Below, in pieces: positions 1 to 10,381 of a DNA stretch of 64,000 bases. Position 1 is the first letter of the stretch; each line of letters starts with the position of its first letter. The stretch comes from Metarhizium brunneum. Lineage: Eukaryota > Ascomycota > Sordariomycetes > Hypocreales > Clavicipitaceae. The stretch lies in NCBI RefSeq assembly GCF_013426205.1, contig NC_089424.1, forward strand, positions 2,108,001-2,172,000. The letters are read 5' to 3'. The notes beneath the pieces are model-generated. The model saw only the letters and a program-made list of their open reading frames with translations. It searched no databases and was not told the origin of the DNA. A program made the position numbers and the translations under genes.

Positions 1-2782
1 CACGGAGGCCGAGTTCCGTAAACATTTCTCCACCGGAAATCGAGAGATCACAGACGTCAAATTAATCCCCCAGCGTCGGATAGGATATGTGGGCTACAAG
101 AGTGTGCATGACGCGGCTGGCGCTGTCAAATACTTCAACCGATCCTACATTCGCATGTCTAAGATAACAGTCGAGACTGCACGACCCGTAAGTCCCCCTA
201 TGTCTCGTGCTGCCTACCATCCATTACGATGGTCGCTGATGGAATGTTAGATCTCAGACCCAGCCTCGAGAAAAGGACACAGTGGTTCCCGTAACCTCGG
301 TGCTCCCGAAGGTCATACTGCTCCGAGGTCAGCTTCTGATCATGATGTAAACACGAAGAAGCGGAAGCGAGAGGAACAGGAAACTTCTGATCCAAGGCTG
401 CGGGAGTTTCTCCAGGTCATGAAGTCTGGTCGAGAAGGCGCCGTTGCCGATGACTCGAATGCTGCCGTTGGAGCAGATCATGCGTTCAGTCACGGAGACG
501 TCACTGTTCCAGAGGGGGAAAGTGATGACGAGTATGAGCAAATCCCGTCGAGAGGAGAGAAATCAAGAAGGATAGAGCCACGCCAGGACAAGTCAGACAA
601 CGTTGCTCGACAACCGCCACCAAGGGTTGAGAAGACTCCCAAAGATGATATCGAGGAGGCTGGTGAGAACAAGGCTGAAGGAATTGATTCAGAGATGACT
701 GATCAAGGTCCATCGGCAACTGGCGCAACTGACGACGATTGGTTGCGATCTCGGACTAATAGACTGCTGGATCTAGTTGATCCTGATGACCTTGCCTCTG
801 GAGCAGTGCTAAGCCCGGTGGATGCTACCACAGAGCAAGACATGGAGAATGACAGATTATCGTCGCATTCCTCCGATGAGGTGACACCTGGCACAGCAAC
901 TGAGGTGGCGACGAGCAAGGAGACTGCGACGGAAGATGCTGTTAGCGCCATCTCTCGCACGTCTCGGCTTTTCGTCCGGAACCTTCCTTACAGCGCCACT
1001 GAAGATGATATACGGGAGACATTTGATAAGTTCGGGACACTCCAAGAGGTACGTGGGTAAATCAAATCCGATCCACTCCACCCGCCATGACTTCCTCCCC
1101 GAAAAGGCGCAATGATGAACCCCATGATAGGGACAGCTTATACCTCGGTATATGATGTGAACCTGGGCGAATATTTTAGTAGATGCTTCGATTTCTGAGC
1201 CTATATTTTGATTACACACAGCCATGTTGGATGGAGCCTTTGGTTATTTTTGTCCCCACGACACACATGAAAACTAATCTTATTCTTGGTCCAGGTTCAT
1301 TTGCCATTGACTGCTGCCGGGGCAACAAAGGGCTTTGCTATGGTGCTTTTTACAAATTCATCTGACGCGGTCCGGGCATTCCAGGCACTGGATGGGGTGA
1401 CCTTTCAAGGGCGTATCCTCCACATCATTCCAGCCGATGCAAAGCGGGAGCAGGGGTTGGATGAGTTTGGCATATCTAAGATGCCTCTGAAGAAACAAAA
1501 CATGATACGTAAGAAAGCAGAGGCAGCTTCCAGCAGCTTCAACTGGAACTCCCTTTACATGAGCCAGGATGCTGTCAACGCCTCTATTGCCAGCCGACTG
1601 GGTGTCTCAAAATCCGAGCTGCTTGATCCTACATCGGCTGATGCCGCCATCAAGCAGGCCATTGCAGAGACTACAGTCATCCAAGAGACAAAGGCTTATT
1701 TTGCGGCCAATGGGGTCGATCTGGACGCCTTCAAGTCGCAGAGGCGGGGTGATAGCACCATCTTGGTAAAGAACTTTCCATTCGGGACTACGATGGAGGA
1801 GCTTCGCAAAATGTTTGAGGAGCATGGCCAAGTCCTTAGAGTTCTCATGCCCCCAACGGGCACTATTGCTATTGTCCAGTTCGCACAAGCAAACCATGCA
1901 AAGGCCGCTTTCGGTAAGCTTGCATACAGACGAATCAAGGATAGTGTACTTTTCCTGGAGAAGGCGCCCAAGCATTTGCTCAGAGGAGATATCTCGGAGC
2001 AGACTAGCCGGCAGCAGGCAACAGGGGTGCAAAAGTTTACCGTCAGTGACTTGCTGTCAAGCGGTGATAAGGCGGAAGAGGTGGAAACGACGTCTCTGTT
2101 TATCCGCAATTTAAACTTTGCCACAACCACTAGCAGGCTGGCTGAGGCTTTCGAGTCTCTCGACGGATTCGTGTCAGCAAGAGTCAAGACGAAAATGGAT
2201 CCCAAGAAACCAGGCCAAACGCTTAGCATGGGGTTTGGTTTTGCTGAGTTTCGATCTAAGACCCAGGCTCAGGCAGCTCTCAAGGCAATGGATGGGCACG
2301 TACTGGATGGTCACACTCTGGGCGTGAAAGCGTCACATAAGGGCCAAGATGCGGCCGAAGAACGACGGCGAGAAGATCGAGCGAAGAAGGCGGCGGCCCA
2401 GAGGACCAAGATCGTCATTAAGAACTTGCCTTTCCAAGCCACAAAAAAAGATGTCCGGTCACTGTTCGGGACGTACGGCCAGCTTAGATCTGTCCGCGTT
2501 CCGAAAAAGGCTGACTTTACCGCAAGAGGCTTTGCATTTGCCGACTTTGTTACTCCTCGAGAAGCGGAGAACGCGCTAAATGCGCTCAAGGATACTCATC
2601 TTCTCGGGCGCCGCCTAGTACTAGATTTTGCAGAGGCCGAGGCGGTTGATGCTGAGGAAGAAATCGAGAAGATGCAGCGCAAAGTAGGGGGCCAAGTCAA
2701 TAAAGTAGCCCTTCAGCGACTTACAGGCGGAGGGAGGAAAAGGGTCACTATTGGCAACGACGAAGAGGAATTCGACACTTAG
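1..2782 (+). CDS. MRD1: Multiple RNA-binding domain protein MRD1, 5' end missing
   Basis: MRD1 is a nucleolar multi-RRM protein that binds pre-rRNA in the 90S/SSU processome and is needed for 18S rRNA release. Three exons fit: 2-187 (position 1 ends the previous codon), 251-1048 and 1295-2782, giving 823 residues in the window. The start lies upstream. The first visible residues are the second half of RRM1. An acidic, low-complexity linker follows. RRM2 begins RLFVRNLPY and is split by intron 2. RRM3 begins TILVKNFPF, RRM4 begins SLFIRNLNF and RRM5 begins KIVIKNLPF, each followed by an RNP1-like GF(A/G)F or equivalent segment. The introns are 63 nt and 246 nt; the second is long for this window. 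Splice sites were set by frame and RRM continuity. Identification is by domain order and sequence recall, and is quite secure. Confidence 0.93.
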
Positions 2783-2907
2783 TGTAACAAGGAGGCAGAG
2801 CAATAACTATTTGGCTGCCGCCTGCGGATGCAGCACCGGACAGTACAGCGCCTATAGTTGATCAATTTTCTGCCCTATCGTCACTAGCCCAGGCTTTCTG
2901 GGTGGTC

Positions 2908-2914
2908 TCCCTTG
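2908..2914 (-). promoter_or_regulatory. BrlA response element match (CAAGGGA)
   Basis: The minus strand reads CAAGGGA, an exact match to the published BrlA response element (C/A)(A/G)AGGG(G/A). It lies 867 bp upstream of the abaA ATG. In Aspergillus, BrlA activates abaA through such sites. The match is direct; function here is inferred. Confidence 0.35.
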
Positions 2915-3173
2915 GGAAGGGGCAGTGTGCGCTTCGACGAGCCGCCTAGACGCCCGAAGTCGCGAGCCTGGCCGACAACAAACATGGCGTGTTGTGATGA
3001 GCCGACTCGGAGAAACCAAGAATTCGATTTTCGGAGCGGACGGCTGTGAAATTGTCTGTTTGTCTGATGGCAATCTCTTTCGCATACCTGCGGCCGCCTG
3101 GACAACACCTCTCTGAAGGTGTGTCTCTCCAAGAGGCCATGACGGGCCTTGGTGTGCTGGACCCGCTCAACCC

Positions 3174-3180
3174 TCCCTTG
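3174..3180 (-). promoter_or_regulatory. BrlA response element match (CAAGGGA)
   Basis: This is a second exact CAAGGGA on the minus strand, about 600 bp upstream of the abaA ATG. A seven-base degenerate motif arises by chance, so the support comes from its repetition and its placement upstream of the known target gene of BrlA. Confidence 0.35.
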
Positions 3181-3595
3181 CGTCCCAACGCCCTCGATGC
3201 AGGCCGCTGCAGACACTTTAGCTACCATGTGCCCGTTGGGTTTTACGACGAGACCTTCATTGGCCGGAGCTCTCGTCTCTTTCGGTCGCAGACATGGGTG
3301 CCGACTAGTGACGAACTGTCCAGGACCCATCCCCCACTGCCTGGACACCCCAGGCGCCTCCTCCATCCCATCCCCCCCCTGCCTTGCTGGGCGCTGTGTA
3401 GATAGATCTTGATATTTAGGTTGAGGGGCGAGAAAAGGATGGGTAGCTCTGTCAACCCTTTGTCAATATGATCCGCTGGAGCTTGTTGTCCTCCACCTAT
3501 AGGTCTTGGATTTATACAGTCTTAGATCCTCCCGGGAAATAGAGCTTCGTTCCAGTCGAACCCATCACTCTCCTCAGATCATACATTTAGACCAC

Positions 3596-3601
3596 CATTC
3601 C
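3596..3601 (+). promoter_or_regulatory. AbaA response element match (CATTCC)
   Basis: CATTCC matches the AbaA/TEF site CATTCY. It lies in the presumed leader or proximal promoter of abaA. With a second copy at 3739, it would suit the feedback autoregulation known for abaA in Aspergillus nidulans. Function here is inferred. Confidence 0.35.
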
Positions 3602-3738
3602 ACATCCCAAAATTCCTCTCTACATATCTTGTCCTCTCCAACTCGCTCTTCCTCTTCCCACTCCAACTTTGGTTGCCATTGTGCGAGGCATTTTTGCAGC
3701 TTCAGCGGGCTTGGTTCTCGTTCGTTGCGTCTCATCGA

Positions 3739-3744
3739 CATTCC
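3739..3744 (+). promoter_or_regulatory. AbaA response element match (CATTCC)
   Basis: This is the second CATTCC, about 40 bp upstream of the abaA ATG, within the pyrimidine-rich leader-like stretch. If transcription starts upstream of it, it would be transcribed, which weakens the case for it as a promoter site. Confidence 0.3.
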
Positions 3745-3780
3745 TTGTGCCACTCACTCTCTTTTGCCTTTGCAGTTACA

Positions 3781-6584
3781 ATGTCTTCACTCTTTCAGCC
3801 AAGACCAGTGCTGTCATCACAGCGTTACTCACAGTCACCAGACTATGTTGATACCAGACGTAGTATCCATAATGGCAGACTACCTCTTCGAGAGTCCACT
3901 GGCAATGCTCAATCCCACAGCTTTAATGGCTTAGTCTCTTGTTATCAGAATCAGGTGGCCTTAGCACCATCTATGCAAACCACTATTCCTGCTCCCATGG
4001 TTCCTTCACAATCCCTCGATTGCCTTTACAGAGTTCCGACTCCTCGTCAACAGGCTCGTTTTCAGAGGAGGCCCAAGACTTCCGTCAATCCCCTCTACTT
4101 CTGGCCAGCTTTCCGCCAGTATCGTAACAGGCAGGCTCACAAAGATACCCAAAAGGACAAGGGTGGCGTCTGGCGTCGACCGGAGCTTGAAGATGCCTTC
4201 GTCGACTGTAAGTGGTTGCCCTGCTGCTTGATGCAGACTTTTTAATTCAGTCCGCTAATAGCCGTCGTCAGCTGTACTGCTCATGCCTCACATGGGCCGC
4301 CGCAAGTTCTCCATGGGAGGCAAACTCCACGGCCGCAACATGCTGATCAGCGAGTACATCTTTGTGATTTGCATTGCTCTCTTGGGGAGCAAGGAGATTT
4401 TCCGAATCGACAATAGTAATGAAAGCATCGAACAGATGGGACGCAAACAAGTCTCCAGCCATATGCAAGTGGTGAAGAAGTTTTTCGAAGATCTTCGTTG
4501 CTGTAAGTTGAGCGTCTTGGCATACATTCTTTGCAAACTGTGCCTGCCTATGGGAGATGAGGGATACTAACCCAGTCGTCGCAGTCCACTTTTTGTTCCC
4601 GTCAGAGGAAAAGAAGGAGCCCGGCTCGACAAACTCGGATGACGGCTATGACGAAGAAGAGCAGGAGTCATTCAAGTCGAACCCTGTTCTTACAGCTCTG
4701 GCAGAGGGCCGAGTTCCCGACGTCAAACCCAACTATGAGTACTTCTCCCAGCTTCTGGCCTTGCAGTCATCCATCTGCACACGACCGAAGACGTGTGAGA
4801 TTTTTGTCTCGTCTTCTGATATCAAGATTCGGGATGATGTTGCCTACGATGCTCATGATACCCCCCTGGACCAAGCGTCCTTCCCTCACTTGAATAAGTA
4901 CACCAACTGTGACGACAGTCCCAACGTCCTTGGCAAGGATGTCCTTTTGCACGAGTACACTCGATCTCTTGACCGAACCACGTCCGCCTGCGCCAAGTCT
5001 GTGACCCGGCGATGGCAGAATGATGCCCCTGCCATGTTTGAGACTCTCGAGCTTCCCTCTAGAGACGAGGAGTGCTTGCTGCTAGAGATGTGCGCCACTC
5101 TGGAATTGCACGAACATGCCAAGTTCCCGTCTGGATCGGAGCTCACGGGGTTTGTCGAGGTTGCTATTACGCAGCCTGCTCTGCAGAACCATCGGTGGAA
5201 GTGCATCACACGCCTTACGAGACCCGCAGAGCTCCACAGCGATGAGGGCAAGCATGGTGTTTACACAAATGACAGCGGAATCCACCGCCGTGGATGCAGC
5301 GATTCCAAGGCGGAGTGCGAGTGCCACACCCGCCCTCGTCAGGATATTCACGTTCCTTTCCCTGCAGTGGAGTGGGCCAGCATTCTTAGCATGGCGGTGC
5401 AATATCCCGACGTTGAGCACCAGCGCCTGAAGGAGAAGCGACGCAAGTATGCCGATGGCGACGGCAAGAAGGAACTCGAGAGAGCTGGCAGCAAGCGCAA
5501 GCGCTCCGAGGATGAAGGCGACGCTGCCTCGTGGACTCGCCGAGAACTGACTGGCAGCGACTTGATTTGCAAGGTGGCCATGTACCAGGAGCTCTGGTCT
5601 TGCGCGCCCGATTCTACGCAGTGGACTCGCCAGGCAATCATCTTTTGGAGATTCAACACGACCAATCAGTGGCACAAGTACAACCCGGTCTTCAAGCCTG
5701 CTGGGACTACCTGGCGATGGCTGACTATCAATGACCCAATGTCCCGGTACCATCAGCAAAAGGCGCTGGTCTATCCAACGGCAAACGTCTCTAGAGATGC
5801 TCTCATGTCGCCAACTCCCACCATCCACCAACACTTGACAGCAGCAATGAATGAGACTTTCAACTCTTGGGACCAAGGCAGCAGCGCGCCTCACGTGCCA
5901 CATGTTCCGCCTCTGCAAACCCCCAACAACAGCATCGGGCTTTTTGATTCATTCTCCAACGGACTAGCCACGCCACCACCAACGGCAACTCTGCCCCCGG
6001 CATATCCCACGGGAAATTTTGACAGCCGAAGCGGGAGTTTTGATGCTCGTAGTGCCAGCTTTGATACCAGAAGTGGTTCGTTTGATGGCAACCTGGGGCC
6101 GAACAATGGAGTAGCATTCCTCCCAACGACCGGTCCGCCACCGCAACACGAGCGCCAGCCAACAGCCCTTGGCAACAACAACCAGCCTTTCTTCGACGGA
6201 CAGCAGTCCTTCTCCGAGGTGAAGCCAATCAACACAGCGGTCAACTCTTACATGACGGCCAGCACCTCGCTCGAACTCCCCAACCAGCTCGTCTACGACA
6301 ACTCTGGCGTGGATGCCAGCAACATGCAAGGATGGGACATGTCTGCCCTAGACGGCTGGTCTGCAGCAGCTTCGGCACCAGGCAGCGCCACGGCAGAATG
6401 GGGACCAAATACCAAGGTTGAATCCCATGCGGGAGATCATCACGGTGCCATGTGGGCTCCTCCCCATTGGCCCCTATCTGCAGGAGCAGCGCCCAGCTCC
6501 CACGAGCGAGGTGCGAGCCCTCGACCCCTCAAGAGACGGAGAGAGACTATGGACGTTCATGTGCCCGTCACTGCTGGATGGTGA
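3781..6584 (+). CDS. abaA: Conidiophore development regulator AbaA (TEA/ATTS domain)
   Basis: AbaA is the TEA-domain transcription factor of the BrlA-AbaA-WetA conidiation cascade and acts in the nucleus on CATTCY sites. Exons 3781-4207, 4272-4502 and 4585-6584 give 885 residues. The introns are 64 and 82 nt, and the frame closes exactly. The TEA domain spans roughly residues 125-215. It shows [10 protein letters not shown], then MGRRKF and [11 protein letters not shown] across intron 1, and the recognition-helix hallmark [11 protein letters not shown] before intron 2. The region after it ([13 protein letters not shown]) resembles hypocrealean AbaA. A basic KRKRSE-type stretch sits mid-protein, and the C-terminal third is Ser/Asn/Gln/Pro-rich, including short SFD(A/T)RS(G/A) repeats. 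The first ATG of the conserved frame was chosen; it follows a pyrimidine-rich leader. Upstream BrlA and AbaA site matches support the call. Confidence 0.95.
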
Positions 6585-9140
6585 CGACGATTGATGTGAA
6601 ACTAATGTAGGCGCCCTATCTGGCATAGGGACGCATGTGTCACAAGACGTGGTGAAATTTGTATGGAAATGTGTATTAATTCTGGTGTTGGGTGGAACAA
6701 TTTCGTCATGGGCGCTGGAGGCGTATTCTTACGATAGGATATGGTCTTGTTTCTCTACTAATTATTTTGATGGGATGATGATAATAATACCACATACTTA
6801 GACCTTTGAGCTATGAACAATTTTGAAACAAGTCTGTTTTTTTTTCATCATTTTTTTTCATGATAGTACTTGCCCACCCATATGCTGCTTGATGCGAGTG
6901 TTTGTTTCGCGGTCATCAAGACAACCAAACCCCCGCCGGGCCTGTGACGTATTACGAAACTCGGGAGTTGCCAACTAGCCAGCTTGGCGGGGGAGCATAG
7001 GACAAGTTCAATCCAATATTCGGAACCCCTGCCTTATCTCCACGCCCTCCTAGACAAGGGCACCCTCGAGGAGAGACTATTTTGGTTTACTTTTGTATTC
7101 TTCAACAGGTGGAGCGGACGCAGGAACCAGGAACCCGCACAGACAAAGGAAGCCCCTGGGGCCCGTCAAGGGAGGGATGGAGAGGGCTGATGAGCCGCAG
7201 TGCGGAGAGAGAGGGCGAGACATGTCGTGCAGTAGGCGTGACGCGAAACGCGCCGCCACATGCAAGCACTTTAATTAAGCACTTTGACTAACTAACACGA
7301 GCGGCTCTGCCCATGTAAAACGATTGGTGAGGTCTGCCAATATTTTTGTAGTACATGGATTTCAGGAAAATACAACAACATGATGCAGTGGACAATGGCG
7401 CTAGTACTAGCAGCAAACAACGGACCGTTGGTGGGTTTGTGGCCAAAAGGCAAGGGGAATGCGGCAGGAAGCAACAATGACGACTGGAATTCTGGGTTCG
7501 GGCAGAAATACGGCCCGTTGGAAATTTTGCATTCTTTGTGCGTAGATGGGCATTGTGTTGATGGGGGCGACGCTGAGGAATGCTGGGCTGCCGACGTCGT
7601 GGGCGCGCGCGAGGGCGGCGAAAAGGGGGCTGCGAGTGCAGCCGACTATTGGACTTCAGGGCGGGCAAAGGGCTGTGAGCTGCAGTTGCTTGCATTTCAG
7701 GGCGCATGTTTCCTCGAGAAGGAGTATATTGGAAAAATGGAATTGTTTGTTTGTTGTTTATTTTTTCGTTGGTGGCAATGCTTGGTGTTTACGGGCCGGG
7801 TCGAACGGGTACATGGCATGTTCTGCTAATTCGAGGTATGTAAGTGGCCCTGCCGATACAACCTCGACGCTGCGAGGGGACGGGGTGTTTGGTGAGAGAA
7901 GGCGATGTGTGGTTATCGTATGGAGGTCCGATATGAAGACGACAAACGGGTTCATCATCCTTCGTGTTTAGTTATTACGGCCTTGTTTGGCTGCTTGTTG
8001 TGTTGATTTCCAGCGTGGCACTGGGGTTGTCGCTTCGGAGCAGGTATGCGCGGAAATTGGGCGGGTTGGATATATGGATTATTCCCACCTCTAATAAAGG
8101 CAGGGCTTGAACGCAGTTTGTTTGAATCCTGTGTTGACGGACTGGTGGCGAGCAGTCGGGTGACATGGCTACACTCGAGGAAGAACCCTTATTCATCATG
8201 GCTCCTCTGGCGAATTCCAGTCATCTGCAGCTTCATGCATAGCCATGACCTCCCTTATAAGTATGCTGGTTAGGCACAGAGCTGCGGGTTTTGTCGGCGT
8301 CGCGTCTGGGTTAGCTGTCATTGTGTTCTCGCATATTGTCCAGTTAGCCTATCGAAGGAGCTTCGTCTTTGTGAAAGAAGTGTGTTTGACCTGTGACTAC
8401 CAGAGGGAGAAAAGGACCGGATATTTCAAAAGGCGGTGCTTGATTGTTGCTCCGTAATGACAAAGGTCACCATTGTTGCGTTGCACATCTATCCGCACCG
8501 CACAAGATATCGTCTTCAGGAACACGGATGCTGCCGTTTCAGATGACTCTCCTGCAGCATGTCGCATGAAGAGGGAAAAGAAAACACAAAGTGACGTTGG
8601 TCAAAGGTACGGCCGGCGCTTGCTCTTACACAAGGATTTGCACAAAGAATTGTGTGTGAGCGAGAGCAAGCGGTTTGTGTCGTGCATGTTGTGACAAGGG
8701 CGCATGTTTTGTGAAAGGGAAACAATGGGCGAAAGAGAAGGTCGCAGGCATGCGACCCTTTGACAGCACGGCCTGGGATATGGGATGTTTGATGAATACC
8801 GGGAGCAGGGGACGAAGATGGGAGAGAGAAACGGCATGGCAGGCATGACTCCATGAGGGCCAGTTTCACGATCAAGCGCAAGGCCTCGGACGATGGACGA
8901 ATGACAGCCAGTCGTGGGCCGGCAGAGGCGCCGGTTCGCAACGGTGAACGGCCCACGAGTGCAGCGTTAGGCGCGTGGTGGGGCGGTGTTGGGGTTGGGC
9001 GGCACCATTGGATTGGCCAGCGGGTTGTTTGGGCAGGAGCGAGGCAGCTGGTGGTGCAGGCATCGCCTTGAAACATGTGCAGCCTTCGGGTGCGTGCGTC
9101 TTGCAGATTGCAGAACTCTAGCCTTGCTCTTCATGCCCCC

Positions 9141-9161
9141 TTTGACCTTTGACCTTTGACC
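9141..9161 (+). repeat. Triple tandem TTTGACC
   Basis: Three perfect adjacent copies of the 7-mer TTTGACC lie about 1.2 kb upstream of the DUF7492 start. This could be a clustered factor-binding site or a simple slippage repeat. Confidence 0.6.
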
Positions 9162-10340
9162 GCGACCTGGCCGCGGCCTGGACGGTCTGCGGCGTGCGGT
9201 ATTTGCTGTCCTCCCAGGCAACGATAGGCCACCGTGCTGCCTCGACTGTTTAGAACCACCATCCGCCCGGCAGACTCTGGCGCAATGGCGATGGCTCGGC
9301 CTGTTCGCATCTAACGGCCGAACCTGCATGCAGAAAACAGCCTCTCTTCCCATGAAACCTGTGTCTATTTTCTCTTGTTCTGTGCCAAGATGCTGTCCGA
9401 CCTGCCGACTCTCCCGTCAGGCCATGGCTCCCCCGGTCATTGTCTGTCGTGAACCAACACCGCTTGACTTGGTATACAATAGTCGCCATGGCTCGGTAAA
9501 AAGCCCAAGCCGTACGCATCAATGGTGAATGGCCAACTCACCGAGCTCTTCTTCTTCTTTCTCCTAGTCTCCTTGTGTTCTGGTCCGGTGGCTGAGGATT
9601 TTCTTGCGGCTTTGCACTTTGACTCTTTGTTTGGTCTTTGGCTTCTCATTCAGTGTTCCCGCCCAGTTCAGGCACAGCGATTGCAATTACTCATTCTCCT
9701 CGACCATTGATTCAACAAACAAACCTGCACCATTCGTCAGTCCCAATAGACCATACCACGACCAAGTCTCCCGTTTATTCACATTGCTGCTTGGGCCTTG
9801 CACACACCGGGCACACCAGCTGGCTGGTGGATCTGCCAACTGTCAACGGCCTGCTGTTCACTTCAATGTTTTGACAAAAACACCCAGCTCTGAGTCTTGT
9901 TCTTTATTCTTCTTCTTGTTTGTCTGGCCACTTGCTTTTTTTCTTCAACTCTTCTTCATCCTGTGTTCAGAGCGCACAATCAACAAAGCCGCCCATGACC
10001 GTGAGCGCTCAAGTACTTCTTGCCGGCCGCGGGACCTCTTGATTACTTTCGACAACCTCCCATCATTTTGATCGATTTATACCACACCATTTTCGATTCT
10101 TACCGCCAGGAAAATAACATTTTGTTTTTTTGGTCGACTATTCTGCCTCTGTTTCTTGAAAATTTTCGATTCTCGATTTTCTCCCGGCGAGAAAATATAC
10201 CTTTGCGAGCATTTCAACAGTTTAGCCCCAGACAGGCAGACTCTCATTTGTATCTAGAGTTGCATCTACTTGGAAAGAAAACACATCTTGGCTCACGCCA
10301 GACTTATAGAAAGACACCAAATTCAGGATATACCCCGTTA

Positions 10341-10380
10341 CGTCTCGTTACGTCCCGCCACGTCCCGCCGCGTCAACCAC
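10341..10380 (+). repeat. Four 10-bp CGTC-headed leader repeats
   Basis: Four consecutive 10-mers all begin CGTC: cgtctcgtta, cgtcccgcca, cgtcccgccg and cgtcaaccac. The array ends one base before the ATG at 10382, so it probably lies in the 5' leader of the DUF7492 mRNA. Confidence 0.6.
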
Positions 10381-10381
10381 G

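Larger units (their letters stand above)
2783..3780. other. MRD1 3' flank and abaA upstream region
   Basis: This interval of about 1 kb holds no credible ORF. Its last 240 bases are pyrimidine-rich with no ATG before the abaA start, as expected of a fungal leader. It ends in a CCTTTGCAG just upstream of the ATG that could be the acceptor of a 5'UTR intron, although no clear donor was seen. Two BrlA-type and two AbaA-type motifs lie here and are listed separately. Confidence 0.6.
6585..10381. other. Long intergenic region between abaA and the DUF7492 gene
   Basis: The first ~300 bp is T-rich and likely abaA 3' flank. ORFs up to 186 codons occur but show no recognisable domain. 7560-7690 is GC-rich. 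A triple TTTGACC repeat is at 9141-9161. From about 9540 the plus strand becomes strongly pyrimidine-rich, as in a long promoter and leader for the downstream gene. Four imperfect 10-bp repeats abut its start codon. No gene is supported. Confidence 0.5.

Noticed and set aside
7380..7829. 149-codon plus-strand ORF starting MMQWTMALVLAA
   Set aside because: No family resemblance, GC-rich local bias, the opposite strand is equally open, and no promoter or splice context was seen.
8516..9076. 186-codon minus-strand ORF
   Set aside because: Pro/Ser/Cys-rich translation of pyrimidine-rich intergenic DNA with no recognisable domain.
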